Assembly: GCA_002305315.1 (NCBI GenBank)
Contig: DBQQ01000052.1
Coordinates: forward strand, 1 to 28,648
Direction: 5' to 3'
Origin: Clostridiales bacterium UBA1390
Lineage (GTDB): Bacteria; Bacillota; Clostridia; Lachnospirales; Bianqueaceae
Length of the DNA: 28,648 bases
Shown here: piece by piece, positions 24,458 to 28,648 of the stretch
How positions within the stretch are numbered: the first letter of the stretch is position 1
Layout of the letters: every line of letters starts with the position of its first letter
Made by a program: the position numbers and the translations under genes
The notes under the pieces: generated by a model
Databases searched by the model: none
What the model was told of the DNA's origin: nothing
Seen by the model: the letters and a program-made list of their open reading frames with translations, nothing else

Positions 24458-24665
24458 TAAAAAAGCCCCGTCCCCATAAGGGGCCGAGACATCGGCGGTA
24501 CCACCCTAATTAGCATAATGCTCACTCAGTTTCTGATATCGGAGAAAAACCGCCGCGGTTTCCTGCGGAGACTCCGAGGCGGGACGAAAAGTCTTGGCAG
24601 CTGTCTTGCACCATGAACAGCCTCTCTGCAGCCAAAAGCCTCTTTTCTGGACCTCATCTATGTCT
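24458..24665 (-). promoter_or_regulatory. T-box riboswitch leader of proS
   Basis: On the minus strand the leader contains the T-box AGGGTGGTACCGCCG (24507-24493), the conserved antiterminator sequence that pairs with the NCCA end of uncharged tRNA. A GGTGCAAGAC element typical of the stem I distal part occurs near 24615. A terminator, GCCCC/GGGGC (24484-24480/24469-24465) followed by six T, lies 25 bases before the proS start. Uncharged tRNA-Pro should favour read-through. The specifier codon was not fixed by eye: CCA in GCCAAG or CCC in GTCCCG are candidates. Confidence 0.92.
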
Positions 24666-24671
24666 TATCTG

Positions 24672-24700
24672 ATTGTAGAGGATGGAAGGGGATTTGTCAA
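24672..24700 (-). promoter_or_regulatory. proS promoter
   Basis: TTGACA (24700-24695) and TACAAT (24677-24672) are 17 bases apart on the minus strand, just before the T-box leader, with a start near 24665. Confidence 0.9.
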
Positions 24701-24849
24701 GTGCAAATCCGAAAAAATCGGTTTCACGAAAGTAAAGGGCTGTTTTAATAAGAAATTGTCTGGAAGAACGGAACGATTGTAAGAGATGCGGCAAATTCGA
24801 TGTGATTATATATAAAAAATAAAGTTTGCAAAAAATTTGATTGGGCATA

Positions 24850-24878
24850 TTGACAAGTGGGATATGAAATGTTACACT
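24850..24878 (+). promoter_or_regulatory. Promoter of the sugar ABC importer operon
   Basis: TTGACA (24850-24855) and TACACT (24873-24878) are 17 bases apart, and TG one base before the -10 box adds an extended element. The start would be near 24885, about 37 bases before the TTG start codon. The 150 bases between this and the proS promoter are A+T-rich, and no operator was recognised. Confidence 0.88.
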
Positions 24879-24921
24879 ATATTCAACGATAGTTCAAATT
24901 TTACGGAAAAGGGGTGTTCCA

Positions 24922-25854
24922 TTGAAAGCAAAAACGCAAACCAAAAAGAGAAATTCGACATGGATGTATCTTCGCAATCACTGGCTCCTGTATGCGATGT
25001 TGATTTTGCCCATCGTATACTATGTATTATTCCAGTATTTTCCCATGTACGGACTTTTGATCGCATTTAAGGATTATAACCTGTTTAAGGGTGTATGGGA
25101 CAGTCCCTGGGTAGGATTTAAGGTGTTTGAGGAAGTTTTCCGAACCAGTAATTTCTGGTCCAGTATCAAAAACACGTTGGTTCTCAATGGACTCAATCTT
25201 TTAATCGGATTTCCAGCTCCGATTATTCTGGCGCTGATGCTCAATGAGATCAACAACGGCATCTTCAAAAAAGGAGTGCAGACGGTTCTGTATCTGCCGC
25301 ACTTCATTTCATGGGTTATCATCGGCGGTATGATGTATCAGATCTTCTCCACAACGAGCGGTATGATTAATTCAGTGGTCAAGCTGTTTGGCGGCGAGCC
25401 GGTGCCCTTCCTGACGAATAATGGATGGTGGGTTTTTGTATATGTGGTCGTCAGCGTCTGGCATGAGATTGGTTGGGGCGCGATCATCTATATGTCCGCG
25501 ATTACCGGGATCTCAGCAGATATCTATGAGGCGGCCAAGGTGGATGGATGCAGCCGCTTCCGTATGATGTGGAGCATTACGCTGCCCAATATATTAGGAA
25601 CAGTTATGATTATGCTGATCCTGAAGATCGGGAGTATGGCCAGCATCGGATTCGAACAGCCGTTGTCATTGGGTAATGATACTGTACGGGATGCTTCCGA
25701 CGTAATCAGTACATACGCGTACCGGATCGGTATTAAGAGCAATCGGTTTGATGTCGCGACGGCGATTACACTCTTTCAGTCCGTGATTAATTTCTTCCTG
25801 GTCATTGGATCGAATACGCTGAGCAAGAAGCTGACCGGCGAAGGCATATGGTAA
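24922..25854 (+). CDS. ABC importer permease, LplB/YteP type
   Basis: A 310-residue inner-membrane permease of the CUT1-like carbohydrate importer family, of the LplB/YteP subgroup. It has six membrane segments, and the EAA loop, EAAKVDGCSRFRMMWSITLP (203-222), is where an ATPase docks. The opening sequence, LYAMLILPIVYYVLFQYFPMYG, is typical of this subgroup. The start TTG 24922 has AAAAGGGGTG upstream; no better ATG is near. It is first of three genes, with the second permease 16 bases downstream. The subgroup usually moves complex oligosaccharides; the substrate here is unknown. No ATPase gene is present, so a shared MsmX-type ATPase is likely. Confidence 0.9.
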   Translation: MKAKTQTKKRNSTWMYLRNHWLLYAMLILPIVYYVLFQYFPMYGLLIAFKDYNLFKGVWDSPWVGFKVFEEVFRTSNFWSSIKNTLVLNGLNLLIGFPAPIILALMLNEINNGIFKKGVQTVLYLPHFISWVIIGGMMYQIFSTTSGMINSVVKLFGGEPVPFLTNNGWWVFVYVVVSVWHEIGWGAIIYMSAITGISADIYEAAKVDGCSRFRMMWSITLPNILGTVMIMLILKIGSMASIGFEQPLSLGNDTVRDASDVISTYAYRIGIKSNRFDVATAITLFQSVINFFLVIGSNTLSKKLTGEGIW

Positions 25855-25870
25855 GAGAGGAGGTAGGAAA

Positions 25871-26749
25871 ATGATTAAAGAAAGTCGTGGAGATAGAATC
25901 TTTAAGACCTGTGTCATCCTTATCGTGATCCTTATCGCGTTCTTATGCCTGATGCCTTTCTTGAACATCGTATCGATTTCGATGTCTTCCAAAAACGCGG
26001 TTTTGGCCGGAGAAGTTTACTTCTGGCCGAAAGATCTGGACTTTTCTGCTTACAGCGTTGTCTTTACAAACGCGAAAATGTGGCGTTCTCTATTGTTTAC
26101 GATTGTTTTGACGGTCGTTTCCGTAGCAGTATCCATGGTTATGACAATATTGTGCGCGTATCCATTGGCAAGGACGGACCTGAAATTTCGTCAGCCATTG
26201 TTGCTCTTCTTCATGTTTACCATGTATTTTACAGGAGGTATGATTCCTGCGTATCTGAACATCAGTAATCTGGGGCTCATGGGTTCTTTTTGGTCCCTGG
26301 TGCTGCCGATTTCCATTTCAACCTACAATATGATTTTAATGAAAACATTTTTTGGCTCTTTGCCGAAGGCTCTGGAGGAATCGGCTTATATCGATGGCGC
26401 GAATGACGCGGTGATCTTAGTGCGGATTATCTTGCCGCTGTCTAAGGCGATGATAGCGACATTGGCGTTGTTCTACGCCGTATCTCGATGGAATGGATTT
26501 AGTGACGCGCTACTGTATATCAATGATGAGGATAAGTATCCCTTACAGTTGCGTCTGCGTCAGATCATTACGGCGTATTCCGCGGCAGATGAAATGATTA
26601 ATGATACACCGGAAGCGAAGGCGGTCTTAGTCGCTGATACGATTAAGTCAGCATGTCTGGTATTCAGTATGGTTCCCATTTTGCTGGAGTATCCGTGGCT
26701 GCAGAAGTATTTTGTGAAAGGTGTCATGATTGGCTCCGTAAAGGGCTGA
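25871..26749 (+). CDS. ABC importer permease, YtcP type
   Basis: A 292-residue permease forming the second half of the channel with the upstream gene. It has about six membrane helices, the typical MYFTGGMIPAYLNISNLGLM region (118-137), and the EAA loop EESAYIDGANDAVILVRIILP (169-189, written by its ends EESAYIDGA and IILP). The C-terminal end, MVPILLEYPWLQKYFVKGVMIGSVKG (ends KGVMIGSVKG), is characteristic of YtcP. GGAGG precedes the ATG. Confidence 0.93.
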   Translation: MIKESRGDRIFKTCVILIVILIAFLCLMPFLNIVSISMSSKNAVLAGEVYFWPKDLDFSAYSVVFTNAKMWRSLLFTIVLTVVSVAVSMVMTILCAYPLARTDLKFRQPLLLFFMFTMYFTGGMIPAYLNISNLGLMGSFWSLVLPISISTYNMILMKTFFGSLPKALEESAYIDGANDAVILVRIILPLSKAMIATLALFYAVSRWNGFSDALLYINDEDKYPLQLRLRQIITAYSAADEMINDTPEAKAVLVADTIKSACLVFSMVPILLEYPWLQKYFVKGVMIGSVKG

Positions 26750-26788
26750 TTGGCATAGAAAATTTATTTATTAAAGGAGGAAAGAAGA

Positions 26789-28399
26789 ATGAAAAAGTGG
26801 ATGTCATTGCTGTTGTGTTTGGTCGTGATTCTGTCAACGTTGGCAGGATGCAGCGGAGATGGCGATTCCAGTGGGAGCGGAAACTCCTCGGCAGGCGGCA
26901 CTTCTCAAACGGGAGAGGAAAGCCAGGCGTCCGTTCCATCTGGCGAGACGAAGACGATCGTCATCAGTGTCTTCGATCGCGGAACGACAACGGAGGAGTT
27001 CGGAAGTGTAACGGATAACCGTTATATCGACTGGATCAACGAGACGTTTGGAGCTCCCAATAACATCAATGTGGAGTTCTATGCGATTCCTCGTTCAGAG
27101 GAAGTGAATAAACTGAACGCGTTGATGGCTTCTAAGGAGGCGCCGGATCTGGTATTTACCTATACCGATTCCGTATATTATAATTTCGCGAAGCAGGGTG
27201 GCTTAGCGCCACTGGATGAGGCAATCGCGAACTATGGCCCCAATATCACGGCGAATCTGGCGGAATGCCTGCCGTATGGACAGTATGAGGGTGTGCAGTA
27301 TGCTGTCTACGCGAAGCGCGCGGCCCGAGATATCACTGGACATTATATTCGTAAGGATTGGTGTGATAAGCTGGGTATTGAGCTGCGTACGGACGAGAAT
27401 GGTTTCTATACGATGAATATTGATGAGCTGTACGATGCGTTGGTGCAGTTCAGGGATGCGGATGTGGATCAGACCGGACAGCAGATCTTCGCGATGGGCA
27501 TGAGCGGTTCCGGCAATCAGACACGTTCTGTGACCGGTATTCGGGATGCGTTCATGGACGCGGCCAATATCACGGACGAACAGATCGCCTGTGAGCCCGA
27601 GTTCCTGTGGGCGGGCGTTAAGGAAGGCTTCCGTTGGCTGAATAAGTGCTATAATGAAGGTCTGATGGATCCTGATTATGGTACGCAGGCCGATACCACG
27701 CGTAAGATCGAATACGTGACGGCGAATCGTACCGGGTACTGGACTGATGACAGCTGGTGGCAGGTTAATGTAGGCGCGGGCCTGGAGGCGCTGCATGAGA
27801 ATAATCCGGATGCAGAAGTCGTGGCACTGAAGCTTGAGAACGTATACGGCGAGATGATGCAGCAGAACTATCCGCCGACCGCTATCATTTGCATGGTTCC
27901 CGTATTCAGTGAAGTTGTGAATGAGACCGTGATGTATATGGACTTCCTGGCGGACTATGACAATGATAAGGTGCTGCGTTATGGCTTTGAGGGCGAGAAC
28001 TATACGCTGGTTGATGGAATTCCTACGGACATCAATCTGGACTATCAGAATCTGTCGGACTACGCACTGATGTACAATGGCGATCCGGATGAAACGATCA
28101 ACAACGCGACAGTAGTCGCGTCTCTCCCGGATTTTACGAAGACGATCCGTGAGCAGAACCTGCAGATCGGTATCATCGGTGGTTATACGCCGTATCCCTT
28201 TGGTCAGGAGATTGTGGCCCAGACCAATTATCAGACCGATCTGGATGCGAAGCAGGCAGAGTTGTATGTAAATAGCATTATGGCTTCGCCAGACGCCTTT
28301 GACTCCACCTGGGACAGCTACGTACAGGAATGGCTGAACATCGGCGGTCAGGAAATGATCGACGAGAAGAAGGCTGTATATGCAGAAAAAGAAGGGTAA
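26789..28399 (+). CDS. Extracellular solute-binding lipoprotein of the sugar importer
   Basis: A 536-residue substrate-binding protein of the LipO/YtcQ type. The signal peptide MKKWMSLLLCLVVILSTLAGC carries a lipobox LAGC, so Cys21 is lipidated and the protein is anchored outside the membrane. A Ser/Gly-rich linker (about 22-52) precedes the binding domain, which is tryptophan- and tyrosine-rich as in sugar binders (YWTDDSWWQV near 312-321). AAAGGAGG lies just before the ATG. It is last in the operon and is followed by a terminator. Downstream there is no glycosidase gene within the window, so the ligand is open. Confidence 0.93.
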   Translation: MKKWMSLLLCLVVILSTLAGCSGDGDSSGSGNSSAGGTSQTGEESQASVPSGETKTIVISVFDRGTTTEEFGSVTDNRYIDWINETFGAPNNINVEFYAIPRSEEVNKLNALMASKEAPDLVFTYTDSVYYNFAKQGGLAPLDEAIANYGPNITANLAECLPYGQYEGVQYAVYAKRAARDITGHYIRKDWCDKLGIELRTDENGFYTMNIDELYDALVQFRDADVDQTGQQIFAMGMSGSGNQTRSVTGIRDAFMDAANITDEQIACEPEFLWAGVKEGFRWLNKCYNEGLMDPDYGTQADTTRKIEYVTANRTGYWTDDSWWQVNVGAGLEALHENNPDAEVVALKLENVYGEMMQQNYPPTAIICMVPVFSEVVNETVMYMDFLADYDNDKVLRYGFEGENYTLVDGIPTDINLDYQNLSDYALMYNGDPDETINNATVVASLPDFTKTIREQNLQIGIIGGYTPYPFGQEIVAQTNYQTDLDAKQAELYVNSIMASPDAFDSTWDSYVQEWLNIGGQEMIDEKKAVYAEKEG

Positions 28400-28411
28400 G
28401 TAAAAACAATC

Positions 28412-28443
28412 AGGACGCTGCCGGTATGGCAGCGTTCTTTTTA
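28412..28443 (+). terminator. Terminator of the importer operon
   Basis: AGGACGCTGCC (28412-28422) pairs with GGCAGCGTTCT (28428-28438), one G-U, around a five-base loop, and a T-run follows. It lies 12 bases after the stop of the binding-protein gene. Confidence 0.92.
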
Positions 28444-28471
28444 TATGTGGGCGGGAATGAAATATGGCAGT

Positions 28472-28648
28472 TTCCCATTATACTGTGCGGAAAATATTAC
28501 GGCTGTAACAATGCTGGGATGAGATAATGGGAAAGCGGAAAGACATGCGGCAAATTCCCATTATGTTATGCGGAAAATATTACGGCTGTAACAATGCTGG
28601 GATGAGATAATGGGAAAGCGGAAAGACATGCGGCAAATTCCCATTATG
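28472..28648. repeat. Tandem array of 83 bp units with alternating inverted arms
   Basis: Two complete 83-base units (28472-28554, 28555-28637) and the start of a third (28638-28648) are visible, and the array leaves the window. Each unit starts with TTCCCATTAT and carries its complement ATAATGGGAA 42 bases later (28524-28533 and 28607-28616); 21 bases then separate it from the next left arm. Inside each unit there is a small hairpin TTACGGCTGTAA, and the motifs GCGGAAAAT, GCGGAAAGA and GCGGCAAAT occur in direct order. The first unit differs from the second only in its first 15 bases or so. No open frame fits. Function and family are unknown. Confidence 0.9.

Noticed and set aside
28472..28648. 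CRISPR array
   Set aside because: The whole 83-base unit is repeated, including the parts that would be spacers, so there are no unique spacers; no cas genes are in the window.

Overview
The window looks like a chromosomal segment of an anaerobic Firmicute of class Clostridia (Lachnospiraceae/Oscillospiraceae-like). The evidence is strong AGGAGG ribosome sites, near-perfect TTGACA-17-TATAAT promoters, an L20-type leader in front of infC-rpmI-rplT, a T-box in front of a short ProS, and a YtcQ/LplB/YtcP-type sugar importer. The G+C content is about half by eye. No rRNA, tRNA, CRISPR array, phage or transposase gene was seen. Nearly all of the window is coding. The only gene-free stretch over 300 bases is 24434-24921, which holds the proS T-box leader and two divergent promoters.

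Layout. (1) 1-218 is a tandem array of 74-75 bp palindromic units. (2) 233-5868, minus strand, is a five-gene operon read from a consensus promoter at 5840-5868: a small possibly lipid-binding protein, an iron alcohol dehydrogenase, an ALDH3-type aldehyde dehydrogenase, an ion-transporter-superfamily permease and a MATE exporter, closed by a terminator at 233-262. (3) 5882-8726 holds an inositol-phosphatase-family gene (divergent from the operon), CorA, and a LUD-domain plus GNAT pair. (4) 8702-12355, minus, is a two-subunit ABC exporter with a strong promoter carrying a repeated AGTATCTTG motif. (5) 12390-15167, plus, is a lipid-themed operon: diacylglycerol-kinase family, Dabb, divergent PlsY-like and patatin-like genes. 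(6) 15185-16657 is the translation operon infC-rpmI-rplT with leader attenuator, AUU start codon and terminator. (7) 16676-21507, plus: acyl-ACP thioesterase, adenine deaminase, intracellular GH32 and fructokinase, the last three overlapping or tightly coupled. (8) 21509-24700, minus: proS under a T-box, with a second MATE gene one base downstream. (9) 24850-28443, plus: two permeases and a lipoprotein solute-binding protein with their own promoter and terminator. (10) 28472-28648 is a tandem array of 83 bp units with alternating inverted arms, running off the window end.

How the genes fit together. Housekeeping blocks (infC operon, proS) sit among small metabolic operons. Sugar use is represented by the importer (no ATPase gene; probably a shared one) and by GH32 plus fructokinase, which together would turn imported sucrose or fructo-oligosaccharide into fructose phosphate and glucose. 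Lipid turnover is suggested by the dagK/PlsY-like/patatin operon, the thioesterase, and perhaps the aldehyde/alcohol dehydrogenase operon. Nothing here is a clearly new defence or mobile system. The least explained items are the two palindromic tandem arrays at the window ends, the aldehyde/alcohol operon with its unnamed first gene, and the proS-MATE pairing.
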